Shown here piece after piece: positions 16,752-25,543 of a stretch of DNA of 34,961 nt. Under the pieces are notes generated by a model, which was not told the DNA's origin, ran no database searches, and saw only the letters and a program-made list of their open reading frames with translations. A program made the translations under genes and the position numbers. Every line of letters starts with the position of its first letter. Position 1 is the first letter of the stretch. This DNA comes from an uncultured Clostridia bacterium (GTDB taxonomy: Bacteria > Bacillota > Clostridia > Oscillospirales > Oscillospiraceae): the NCBI GenBank assembly GCA_945836055.1, contig CAMAKJ010000003.1, forward strand, positions 1-34,961. Direction: 5' to 3'.

Positions 16752-19700
16752 TTACTTTCCGTTTTTCATGGCGTAAAACGCCTCAATCTGCGCTTGCTCG
16801 CTGTCCTGCCCCTTTTCTTCCATCTGGGCGATGAGGCGGAGCATCTTATCGTAGTCATGGGGCAAGACCTTTTTGAACTTAGGCAGATATTCGCCGAAAT
16901 TCTCCAGAATTTCCCTGCCACGGGGAGAGCCGGTGGCCTCCACATGCTCCCGGATCAGGTCCTTCAGGAGGGATACGTCATACTTGTGCTCCACGCTCTC
17001 AAGGGAAACCATGTCCTTGTTCACCCGCAGATAGAAGTCCCAGTCCTCGTCCAGCACATAGGCGATGCCGCCGCTCATGCCAGCGGCAAAGTTCTTGCCG
17101 GTTTTGCCCAGCACCACCACGGTGCCGCCGGTCATGTATTCGCAGCCGTGGTCGCCCACGCCCTCCACCACGGCGGTGGCGCCGGAGTTGCGGACGCAGA
17201 ACCGCTCGCCCGCCACGCCGCTGACAAAGGCCTTGCCGCCGGTGGCGCCGTAGAGGGCCACGTTGCCGATGAGAATGTTCTCGCTGCGGTCATAGGTCAC
17301 GTTCTCCGGGGGATACACAATGAGCTTGCCGCCGGAAAGTCCCTTGCCCAGATAGTCGTTGCTGTCGCCAATCAGCTCCAGTGTCATGCCCTTGGGAATA
17401 AATGCGCCGAAGCTCTGGCCGCCGTAGCCGGTGCAGGTGACGTGGAAGGTGTCGTCCGGGAGGGTATTGCCGAATTTCGCGGTGATTTCGCTGCCGAAAA
17501 TGGTGCCGAAGGCCCGGTCCGTGTTGCCCACCTCCATGGCAACGGTCATGGGCTTGGGCTGGGGGCTGTCGAAGTTCTTTTTGAACTTTTTCATCAGAAC
17601 CCTCATGTCCGGAGTTTGCTCCAGCCTGAAATCATAAACCGACTTGGGGTCGAAATGGACGTTGCCGTTCTCCACCAGAGGGTTGTGCAGCAGTCCGGAC
17701 AAATCCATTTCGCCGGCACGGGAACCGGCAGGCGCAGGGCGAACCTTCAGCAGATCCGTGCGGCCCACCAGCTCGTCCACCCTCCGTACGCCCAGCTTTG
17801 CCATGTACTCCCGCAGCTCCTGGGCCATGAAGCGCATGAAATTCATAACGTATTCCGGCTTGCCGATGAACTTCTTCCGCAGCTCCGGGTTCTGGGTGCA
17901 GATGCCCATGGGGCAGGTGTCCAGGTTGCACACCCGCATCATCACGCAGCCCATAGCCACCAGCGGGCCGGTGCCGAAGCCGAATTCCTCCGCGCCCAGC
18001 ATGGCGGCGATGGCCACGTCCCGGCCGCTCATGAGCTTGCTGTCGGACTCGATGCGTACACGGGAACGCAGACCGTTCAGAATCAGGCACTGATGGGCTT
18101 CCGCGATGCCCAGCTCCCAGGGAAGGCCCGCGTTGTGGATGGAGGAATTGATGGAGGCCGCGCCGGTGCCGCCGTCGAAGCCGGAGATCAGAATGACCTC
18201 GGCACCGGCCTTGGCAACGCCCGCCGCGATGGTGCCAACTCCTGCCTCGCTCACCAGCTTGACATTGATGGCGGCATGGCGGTTGGCACACTTCAGGTCA
18301 TAAATCAGCTGGGCCAGATCCTCAATGGAGTAAATATCGTGGTGGGGCGGCGGGGAAATCAGACCCACACCGGTGGTGGAATTGCGGCACTTGGCGACCC
18401 AAGGGTAGACCTTGCCGCCGGGGAGCTGACCGCCCTCGCCGGGCTTGGCGCCCTGGGCCATTTTGATCTGAATTTCCTTGGCGGAGACCAGATATTTGCT
18501 GGTCACGCCGAACCGGGCGGAGGCCACCTGCTTGATGGCGGAGTTCCGCTCCGTGCCGTAGCGCTCCTCGGCCTCGCCGCCCTCGCCGGTGTTGGACTTG
18601 CCGCCCAAGCGGTTCATGGCGATGGCCAGGCACTCATGGGCTTCCTGGGACAGGGCGCCGTAGCTCATGGCCGCGGTCTTGAAGCGCCTGACAATGGAAT
18701 CCACGCTTTCCACCTCGTCAATGGGCACGCCGGTTTCGGGATAGTTGAAATCCAGCAGATCCCGCAGGTGCATATCGTCGCCGTCTTCGTTGGCTGCGGC
18801 GGCGGTGTACTGCTTGAACTTTCCGTAGTCCCCCGTCCACACCGCCTCCTGCAGCAGATGGATGGTCTGGGGATTATAGAGGTGCTGCTCCGCTTCCGCG
18901 CCGCTGCGGAACTTGTGGAAACCCACGCTGGGCAAATCCATGTAGATGTCCAGCCCCAGGGGGTCAAAGGCCTGCTGGTGGCGGTCCTCCACGTCCTTCT
19001 GGATGTCGGCGATGGTAATGCCGCCCACCCGGCTGACAGTGTTGGTGAAATACTTGTCGATGACCTCCTTGCTGATGCCCACGGCCTCGAAAATCTGGCT
19101 GCCCTGGTAGGACTGGATGGTGGAAATGCCCATTTTGGAGGCGATTTTCACAATACCGGCCAGAACCGCCCGATTGTAGTCGTCCACGGCGGCATAGTAG
19201 TCCTTGTCAAGCAGTCCGTCGTCGATGAGGCTGCGGATGCTGTCCTGTGCCAGATAGGGGTTGATGGCGCAGGCGCCGAAGCCCAGCAGGGTGGCAAAAT
19301 CGTGGACAAGCCGGGGCTCGCCGCTTTCCAGAATCAGCGCCATAGCGGTGCGCTTGCGGGTACGCACCAGGTACTTGGACACCGCGCTCACCGCCAGCAG
19401 ACTGGGAATAGCCACGTGGTATTCGTCGATGTCCCGGTCGGAGAGGATCAGAATGTTGGTGCCGTCCCGGTAGGCCCGGTCAACGTCCACGAACAGCCGG
19501 TCAATGGCCCGCTCCAACGGCGTATTTTTATAGTAGCAGATGGACACCGTCTCCACCTTGAAGCCGGGTACGTCCATGGTCTTGATTCTCAGCAGATCGG
19601 TTTCCGTCAGGATGGGGTTGTCGATTTTCAGAACCTTGCAGTTGTCCGCGTTCTCCTCCAGGAGATTGCCCTGGGCGCCCACATACACCGTGGTGGAGGT

Positions 19701-21305
19701 GACGATCTTCTCCCGCAGGGCGTCGATGGGCGGGTTGGTGACCTGGGCGAACATCTGCTTGAAGTATTCAAACAGGGGCGGGCGGGTATGGCTGAGGACG
19801 GCCAGGGGCGTATCGGCACCCATGGCCCCGGAAGGCTCCGCGCCGTTTTTCGCCATGGGGAGCATGATGTTTTTCAGGTCCTCATAGCGGTAGCCGAAGG
19901 CCTTCTGCAAGCGCACCATTTCTTCTCTTGTATAGGAGGGAATCTTCCGGTTGGGCACCTTCAGGCTGGAAAGGGTCACCAGATTCCGGTCCAGCCATTC
20001 GCCGTAGGGCTGGCGGCCGGCGTACTCCGCCTTCAGATGCTCGTCATCCACCAGCTCGCCTTTCACCGTGTCCACCAGCAGCATTTTGCCGGGGCGAAGA
20101 CGGTCCTTACGGACGATCTTTTCCTGGGGAATATCCAGCACGCCCACCTCGCTGGACAGAATCAGCCGGCCGTCGTCGGTGATGTAGTAGCGGCTGGGAC
20201 GCAGGCCGTTGCGGTCCAGCACCGCGCCCATCACGTCGCCGTCGCTGAACAGAATGGAGGCCGGGCCGTCCCAGGGCTCCAGCATGGTGGCGTAATACTG
20301 GTAGAAATCCCGCTTTTTGGAGTCCATGCTCTTGTTGTTGCTCCAGGGCTCGGGAATGGTGACCATCACCGCCAGGGGCAGATCCATGCCGTTCATCACC
20401 ATGAATTCCAGGGTGTTGTCCAGCATGGCGGAGTCGGAGCCGCCCTGATTCACGATGGGCAGCACCTTGGTCATGTCGTCCTTCAGAAAACGGCTGCCAA
20501 TGGTCTCCTCCCGGGCCAGCATGGTATCCACGTTGCCCTGGATTGTATTGATTTCGCCGTTGTGGAGGATGAACCGGTTGGGATGGGCCCGGTTCCAGCT
20601 GGGGGAGGTGTTGGTGGAAAACCGGCTGTGCACCATGCCGATGGCGGATTCATAGTCCGCATCCTGCAGGTCGGGATAAAACAGCCGCAGCTCCTTGACC
20701 AGGAACATGCCCTTATACACGATGGTGCGGCTGGACAGGCTGCAGACGTAGGTCTCCTGATTGGACTGCTCAAAGACCCGGCGTACCACATACAGCCGCC
20801 GGTCAAAGTCGATGCCGGCCTTCATCCGGGGCGGCTTGCCCACAAAGGCCTGCCAGATGCTGGGCATACAGTCCCGGGCCTTCTGTCCCAGAAACTCCGG
20901 GCACACCGGTACCTGGCGCCAGCCCAGGAAGGGCAGTCCTTCCTTTTTGCAGATGATCTCAAAGAGCTTTTTGGCCTGGTTGCGGAGCAGCTCCTCCTGG
21001 GGGAAGAAAAACATGCCCACGCCGTATTCCCGCTCGCCCCCCAGGGCAATGCCCGCAGCGGCAGCCGCTTTCGTAAAGAACTTGTGGCTGACCTGCAGCA
21101 GAATGCCCACGCCGTCGCCGGTTTTTCCCTCGGCATCCTTGCCGGCCCGGTGCTCCAGATGCTCCACAATCTGCAGCGCGTCGTCCAGCGTCCGGTGGCT
21201 CTTTCTGCCCTTGATGTCCACAACCGCGCCGATGCCGCAGTTGTCGTGCTCAAACCGGGAATCGTACAGCCCTGCCGGGGTTGTGCGCTCGGTAAAATTC
21301 TCCAT
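16752..21305 (-). CDS. gltB: Glutamate synthase large subunit
   Basis: MENFTERTTPAGLYDSRFEHDNCGIGAVVDIKGRKSH (GATase class II), central and FMN domains (GEGGEAEERYGTERNSAIKQVASARFGV, AQGAKPGEGGQLPGGKV, ISGFDGGTGAA), C-terminal GXGXG domain. Start trimmed to ATG 21303-21305. Confidence 0.97.
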   Translation of the reverse strand: MENFTERTTPAGLYDSRFEHDNCGIGAVVDIKGRKSHRTLDDALQIVEHLEHRAGKDAEGKTGDGVGILLQVSHKFFTKAAAAAGIALGGEREYGVGMFFFPQEELLRNQAKKLFEIICKKEGLPFLGWRQVPVCPEFLGQKARDCMPSIWQAFVGKPPRMKAGIDFDRRLYVVRRVFEQSNQETYVCSLSSRTIVYKGMFLVKELRLFYPDLQDADYESAIGMVHSRFSTNTSPSWNRAHPNRFILHNGEINTIQGNVDTMLAREETIGSRFLKDDMTKVLPIVNQGGSDSAMLDNTLEFMVMNGMDLPLAVMVTIPEPWSNNKSMDSKKRDFYQYYATMLEPWDGPASILFSDGDVMGAVLDRNGLRPSRYYITDDGRLILSSEVGVLDIPQEKIVRKDRLRPGKMLLVDTVKGELVDDEHLKAEYAGRQPYGEWLDRNLVTLSSLKVPNRKIPSYTREEMVRLQKAFGYRYEDLKNIMLPMAKNGAEPSGAMGADTPLAVLSHTRPPLFEYFKQMFAQVTNPPIDALREKIVTSTTVYVGAQGNLLEENADNCKVLKIDNPILTETDLLRIKTMDVPGFKVETVSICYYKNTPLERAIDRLFVDVDRAYRDGTNILILSDRDIDEYHVAIPSLLAVSAVSKYLVRTRKRTAMALILESGEPRLVHDFATLLGFGACAINPYLAQDSIRSLIDDGLLDKDYYAAVDDYNRAVLAGIVKIASKMGISTIQSYQGSQIFEAVGISKEVIDKYFTNTVSRVGGITIADIQKDVEDRHQQAFDPLGLDIYMDLPSVGFHKFRSGAEAEQHLYNPQTIHLLQEAVWTGDYGKFKQYTAAAANEDGDDMHLRDLLDFNYPETGVPIDEVESVDSIVRRFKTAAMSYGALSQEAHECLAIAMNRLGGKSNTGEGGEAEERYGTERNSAIKQVASARFGVTSKYLVSAKEIQIKMAQGAKPGEGGQLPGGKVYPWVAKCRNSTTGVGLISPPPHHDIYSIEDLAQLIYDLKCANRHAAINVKLVSEAGVGTIAAGVAKAGAEVILISGFDGGTGAASINSSIHNAGLPWELGIAEAHQCLILNGLRSRVRIESDSKLMSGRDVAIAAMLGAEEFGFGTGPLVAMGCVMMRVCNLDTCPMGICTQNPELRKKFIGKPEYVMNFMRFMAQELREYMAKLGVRRVDELVGRTDLLKVRPAPAGSRAGEMDLSGLLHNPLVENGNVHFDPKSVYDFRLEQTPDMRVLMKKFKKNFDSPQPKPMTVAMEVGNTDRAFGTIFGSEITAKFGNTLPDDTFHVTCTGYGGQSFGAFIPKGMTLELIGDSNDYLGKGLSGGKLIVYPPENVTYDRSENILIGNVALYGATGGKAFVSGVAGERFCVRNSGATAVVEGVGDHGCEYMTGGTVVVLGKTGKNFAAGMSGGIAYVLDEDWDFYLRVNKDMVSLESVEHKYDVSLLKDLIREHVEATGSPRGREILENFGEYLPKFKKVLPHDYDKMLRLIAQMEEKGQDSEQAQIEAFYAMKNGK

Positions 21306-21337
21306 AGCTTTCTCTCCTCTCGGTTGATTGGGACACG

Positions 21338-21388
21338 AAAAAAGGCGTTTCCGCGTATTTGGGCAAGCTTCGCCCACGCGGGAACGCC
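21338..21388 (-). terminator. Intrinsic-terminator-like hairpin in the gltB 5' leader
   Basis: Minus strand GGCGTTCCCGCGT-(GGGCGAAGCTTGCCC AAAT)-ACGCGGAAACGCC followed by TTTTTT; 12 of 13 outer pairs. Confidence 0.75.
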
Positions 21389-21404
21389 ATTGTTCTCTTT
21401 CGAT

Positions 21405-21433
21405 ATCATACCACAAAGTTCATCGCTTTACAA
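21405..21433 (-). promoter_or_regulatory. Candidate gltB promoter (TTGTAA-17-TATGAT)
   Basis: Minus strand: TTGTAA at 21428-21433, 17-bp spacer, TATGAT at 21405-21410. Confidence 0.6.
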
Positions 21434-21512
21434 TGCTAAAGAAACTCTCTTTTGTCCGGCGATCTTTGGTTCATTTGCCCAATTACCGTCGAAATTCCGG
21501 GAAACTGCCGGA

Positions 21513-22241
21513 TTACTTCCGGTTTTCCTTCTGCTTTTCCAGCTTCAGGTACATCTCCTTCAGATGCTCCGCCAGAGTGCTGTCCGAACGGAAGGGAGAG
21601 AAGAAGTGATATTTGGACGAAGCATTCTGCTGGAAGTTGCGGATGTGATCCTTGATGCTCTCGTACTTCACGATGACGGTATTCTCCTCGGCAAAGCGCT
21701 TGAGCTTGACAATCAGCTGGCTGGAATGGGCCACGTCGATGACAAACACGCCGTAGAACATGCCGATGAAGAAGGAAAAGGCCAGATTGTTGGACAGCCA
21801 GGCCAGGGCGTCCAGGATGTATGGATGCACAAAGAAGTAGTACAGCGCCCCCAGCACCGCCCAGAAGAAGGAAAACAGCGGGCAGATGATGCCCTGGACG
21901 TTGCCCCAGAGATCGGAATAATCCCACAGCCGGACCTTCAGGTACTTCAGGCAGAACAGGCCCGCCACATACTCAATCAGGGTCATGCACACCGCCATGG
22001 CGGCAAACAGCATCGCCTTGTTCCAGAAGGGGTTGGCAATCCAGTTCAGCCGCTCCAGAAGGGCCAGCAGAAACAGCGTACACAGGCCGAAGCCGTAAAT
22101 GGGCAGATACGGCCCGGTGCAGAAGCCGGGATTGACCCATTTTTGATGGCGGTGGGTCAGGTTCCGGTACAGCAGCTCCAGCACCCATCCCAGAGTGGAG
22201 CCGATTAAAAATAAAAATGCCAATACCAGCGCAAGATTCAT
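21513..22241 (-). CDS. Putative ABC-transporter permease (CmpB-type) multi-TM membrane protein
   Basis: 242 aa: MNLALVLAFLFLIGSTLGWVLELLYRNLTHRHQKWVNPGFCTGPYLPIYGFGLC...EYVAGLFCLKYLKVRLWDYSDLWGNVQGIICPLFSFFWAVLGALYYFFVHP, matching the CmpB/YpjP-like family pattern. Confidence 0.8.
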   Translation of the reverse strand: MNLALVLAFLFLIGSTLGWVLELLYRNLTHRHQKWVNPGFCTGPYLPIYGFGLCTLFLLALLERLNWIANPFWNKAMLFAAMAVCMTLIEYVAGLFCLKYLKVRLWDYSDLWGNVQGIICPLFSFFWAVLGALYYFFVHPYILDALAWLSNNLAFSFFIGMFYGVFVIDVAHSSQLIVKLKRFAEENTVIVKYESIKDHIRNFQQNASSKYHFFSPFRSDSTLAEHLKEMYLKLEKQKENRK

Positions 22242-22332
22242 AAAAGCGATCCTCTCTTCTGTCTTTCTGTTCTTATTTTATTCACGTTTCCTAAACACCA
22301 GCGAAATAATCTTTTACAAAAATGTAAACGGT

Positions 22333-22893
22333 TTACAGGCCGATGGCCCGGGTAAGCAGCAGCTCCGCCTTTTGGTTGAAGGCCTCCTGGGTGCAATGCA
22401 GGTTCCCGGCGAACCAGTCCTGGTACAGCTGGCTCAGGCCCCCGGCGCAGAAGCGGATCGACAGTTCAAACTCCTCACGGCTGGCAACCGCGAACTCCGA
22501 TTCATGCTCCAGCAGATAATCCACCACCACCGCGCACAGCTGGTCGCTGAGCTGCTTGGCGGCATGGGACGCCAGAATTCTCCGGTAGAAAGCCTGGTCT
22601 TCGTCCAGGATGGATTGGATTCGTCCCAGAAGAACGCCCGGCAGCGCTTCGATTGGGTAGGTCTGGTCGGACAGAACGTCCCGGATGCGGCAGAAAGCCT
22701 CCTCCACCATCTGATGAATCACGTCGGGGATGTCCGCATAGTGGGCGTAAAAGGTTCCCCGGTTGATTTCCGCCCGGTTCACCACGTCCGTCACCGTTAT
22801 TTTGTCCAGAGGCTTTTCCTGGAGCAGATCGGCCAGCGCCGCCTTGATGAGCCTCCGGGAGCGAACCGCGCTCCTGTATTCCGCCTTCGCCAC
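22333..22893 (-). CDS. TetR/AcrR family transcriptional regulator
   Basis: RRLIKAALADLLQEKPLDKITVTDVVNRAEINRGTFYAHYADIPDVIHQMVEEAF is a TetR HTH. GTG start at 22893 with RBS AAAGGGGGA; the longer ORF (to 23235) runs through the divergent promoter region. Confidence 0.88.
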   Translation of the reverse strand: MAKAEYRSAVRSRRLIKAALADLLQEKPLDKITVTDVVNRAEINRGTFYAHYADIPDVIHQMVEEAFCRIRDVLSDQTYPIEALPGVLLGRIQSILDEDQAFYRRILASHAAKQLSDQLCAVVVDYLLEHESEFAVASREEFELSIRFCAGGLSQLYQDWFAGNLHCTQEAFNQKAELLLTRAIGL

Positions 22894-22927
22894 GGGCAGT
22901 CCCCCTTTCAAAAATATACAGATCCCT

Positions 22928-22945
22928 GAAGTTTGTACAAAATTC
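22928..22945. promoter_or_regulatory. Candidate TetR operator palindrome
   Basis: GAAGTTTGTACAAAATTC, near-perfect 18-bp palindrome with perfect core TTTGTACAAA, in the TetR/RND divergent intergenic region. Confidence 0.5.
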
Positions 22946-22969
22946 GGCATATCCTGCCCAAATTGCTGC

Positions 22970-22998
22970 TTGCGCTTTTCCAGCAGGCCAATTATAAT
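22970..22998 (+). promoter_or_regulatory. Candidate promoter for the RND exporter (TTGCGC-17-TATAAT)
   Basis: TTGCGC 22970-22975, 17-bp spacer, TATAAT 22993-22998. Confidence 0.6.
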
Positions 22999-23019
22999 GG
23001 TCTCAATCAAAAAAGTCAA
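22991..23019 (-). promoter_or_regulatory. Candidate promoter for the TetR gene (TTGACT-17-TATAAT)
   Basis: Minus strand: TTGACT at 23014-23019, 17-bp spacer, TATAAT at 22991-22996; -10 shared with the plus-strand promoter. Confidence 0.65.
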
Positions 23020-23080
23020 CATTCGTTCAGTTTTGTCTTTGTGACGCATTTTGCCCCAAAGACAGCGTAAGGAGGATACT

Positions 23081-25543
23081 ATGTCAGAAAAGAAACCGCC
23101 GGACAGCAGCTTTATGACAAAGGTCGCCACATTCATTGTGGATAAGCGCACTTTGTTCTTCCTGCTGTACATATTCGCCATTATTTTCTGTGTGTTTTCC
23201 ACGGGTTGGGTGAACGTGGAAAACGACGTGACCACCTACCTGCCGGAGGATACGGAAACCCGGCAGGGCATCCTGGCCATGAACGAAAACTTCACCACCT
23301 TCGGCAGCGCCCAGGTCATGGTGTCCAACGTCACCTACGAGACGGCCGACGATCTGAGCCGGCAGATCGCGGATGTGGACGGGGTCAGCATGGTCACCTT
23401 CGACGACAGTGCCGACCACTACACCAGCGCTTCAGCGCTGTTCGACATCAGCTTCGACGGGCTGACCAACGACGAGAGCAGCCTGCAGGCCCTGAATGAG
23501 ATCAAGTCTCTTCTGGAGGGTTATGATTTCTGCGTGTACTCCGACGTTGGTTTCGATGAAAACGCCCAGCTTGAGGGAGAGATGACCGCCATCCTGATTG
23601 TGGCGGTGGTCATCATTCTGGTGGTGCTCACCCTGACCTCCCGCTCCTACGCAGAGGTGCCGGTGCTGATTATCACCTTCGCCGTGGCGGCGGTTCTGAA
23701 TATGGGCACCAATTTCCTGTTGGGAACCATCAGCTTCATTTCCAACTCCGTTGCCGTGGTGCTCCAGCTGGCGCTGGCCATCGACTATGCCATTATCCTG
23801 TGCCACCGCTTCACCGACGAGCGGGAGACCCGCTCCGCCCGGGAGGCCTGCATCACCGCCCTGAGCAAAGCCATTCCGGAAATCAGCGCCTCCTCTCTGA
23901 CCACGGTTTCCGGTCTCGCGGCTCTGGGATTCATGGAGTTCGGTATCGGCCTGGATATGGCGCTGGTGCTGATTAAGGCCATTTTGCTGAGTCTGCTGTC
24001 CGTGTTCACCCTGATGCCCGGGCTTCTGATGCTGTTCAGCCCCCTGATGGACCGCACCCGCCACAAAAAACTGCTGCCCAATGTTACGGTTCTGGGCAAA
24101 TTCGCGGTGAAAACCCGGCGCGTTGTTCCCCCGCTGTTTGCGGTGCTTCTGGTAGGGGCCTTCTACCTGTCCAACCGCTGCCCCTATGTCTACAGCTACA
24201 CCAATCTGGAAACGGCAAAAATGACGGAGCGTCAGGAGTCCTTCTTCAAAATTCAGAACACCTTCGGCACCAACAACATGCTGGCTCTGGTGGTACCCGG
24301 CGGCGACTATGAGGCGGAAGCCCGGGTCATGGAGGAGCTGGAAGCATGTCCTGAGGTCAAGAGCACCATGGGTCTTGCCAGCGTGGAACTCATGGACGGC
24401 TACCACCTGACCGACAGCCTCACCCCCCGGGAGCTTTCGGAGCTGGTGGGAATGGATTATGAGGTGGTACAGTTATTGTATTCCGCCTACGCCGTGGATC
24501 ATGACCAGTACGGCGAAATCCTCCAGGGCCTGGACAAATACGACGTTCCCCTGTTTGATATGCTTCTGTTCGTCAAGGATCAGTTGGAGCTGCGGAACAT
24601 CAATCTGGAGGGCGAGGATCAGCAGACCATGGACGACCTGTTCGCCCAGCTGGACAGCGCCCGGAAGCAGCTGAAAAGCGACCGCTACAGCCGTATGGTG
24701 GTCTACCTGAACCTGCCTGAGGAAAGCGACGAAACCTTCGCTTTCCTGCAGCACATCCGGGACATCCTGGGCAAATACTACGACGGAGACTACTATGTGG
24801 TGGGCAACTCCACCAGCTCCCGGGATCTGGCCTCCTCCTTCGTCAAGGACAATCTGCTGATTTCCATTCTTTCCTCCCTGTTCGTCATTCTGGTGCTGCT
24901 GTTCACCTTCCAGTCTGCGGGGCTGCCTCTGCTGCTGATTGTGTGTATCCTGGGCAGTATCTGGATCAATTTCTCCTTCCCCACACTGATGAATCAGCCG
25001 TTGTACTTCCTGGGCTACCTCATCGTGCAGGCCATCCAGATGGGCGCGAACATTGACTACGCCATCGTCATTTCCAGCCACTATCAGGAGCTGAAAACCA
25101 CCATGCCCCACAAGCAGGCCATCGTGGCGGCGCTGAACGCGGCCTTCCCCACCATCTTCACCTCCGGCACCATCATGTCCGCCGCCGCGCTGCTCATCGG
25201 CAATATGTCCGCCCAGCCCGTCATCGCCATTCTGGGCACCTGCCTGGGCCGGGGCACCATCGTCTCCATCGTCATCGTCCTGACGGTGCTGCCCTCCATC
25301 CTCGTGCTCAGCGATTCCATTATCAACCGCACCTCCTTCAAGATGAAGGGCATTGAAATTCCCACCAAAACCGCCAGCGGCACCATGTATGTCAGCGGCC
25401 GCCTCCGGGGTCAGGTCAGCGGTATGGTGGACGGCGAATTCACCGGCGTGATCCGGGGCGACATGAACGCCACCATTTCCACCAGCACCAAGATACAGCA
25501 GCTTGATGATCACCAGGAGAAAGGAGGCGAAGGCAATGCGTAA
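23081..25543 (+). CDS. RND superfamily (MMPL-type) exporter
   Basis: Two repeats of an RND/MMPL TM bundle (SRSYAEVPVLIITFAVAAVLNMGTNFLLGTISFISNSVAVVLQLALAIDYAIILCHRF; IQMGANIDYAIVISSHYQELKTTMPHKQAIVAALNAAFPTIFTSGTIMSAAALLIG). RBS GGAGG before ATG 23081. Confidence 0.92.
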   Translation: MSEKKPPDSSFMTKVATFIVDKRTLFFLLYIFAIIFCVFSTGWVNVENDVTTYLPEDTETRQGILAMNENFTTFGSAQVMVSNVTYETADDLSRQIADVDGVSMVTFDDSADHYTSASALFDISFDGLTNDESSLQALNEIKSLLEGYDFCVYSDVGFDENAQLEGEMTAILIVAVVIILVVLTLTSRSYAEVPVLIITFAVAAVLNMGTNFLLGTISFISNSVAVVLQLALAIDYAIILCHRFTDERETRSAREACITALSKAIPEISASSLTTVSGLAALGFMEFGIGLDMALVLIKAILLSLLSVFTLMPGLLMLFSPLMDRTRHKKLLPNVTVLGKFAVKTRRVVPPLFAVLLVGAFYLSNRCPYVYSYTNLETAKMTERQESFFKIQNTFGTNNMLALVVPGGDYEAEARVMEELEACPEVKSTMGLASVELMDGYHLTDSLTPRELSELVGMDYEVVQLLYSAYAVDHDQYGEILQGLDKYDVPLFDMLLFVKDQLELRNINLEGEDQQTMDDLFAQLDSARKQLKSDRYSRMVVYLNLPEESDETFAFLQHIRDILGKYYDGDYYVVGNSTSSRDLASSFVKDNLLISILSSLFVILVLLFTFQSAGLPLLLIVCILGSIWINFSFPTLMNQPLYFLGYLIVQAIQMGANIDYAIVISSHYQELKTTMPHKQAIVAALNAAFPTIFTSGTIMSAAALLIGNMSAQPVIAILGTCLGRGTIVSIVIVLTVLPSILVLSDSIINRTSFKMKGIEIPTKTASGTMYVSGRLRGQVSGMVDGEFTGVIRGDMNATISTSTKIQQLDDHQEKGGEGNA

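Noticed and set aside
21338-21398. Glutamine riboswitch (glnA or Downstream-peptide motif) in front of gltB
   Set aside because: The leader is too short and lacks the conserved core motifs; only a terminator-like hairpin is visible.
15180-22208. 2342-aa open frame on the + strand
   Set aside because: Antisense to gltD, gltB and the CmpB-type gene, all clear real genes. The composition (His/Gly/Ala/Val/Gln-rich, no domains) is typical of the antisense frame of GC-rich coding sequence.
22894-23235. N-terminal extension of the TetR ORF (300 aa version)
   Set aside because: It would run through both divergent promoters and the exporter start; the GTG at 22891-22893 with a good RBS precedes the HTH domain at the normal distance.
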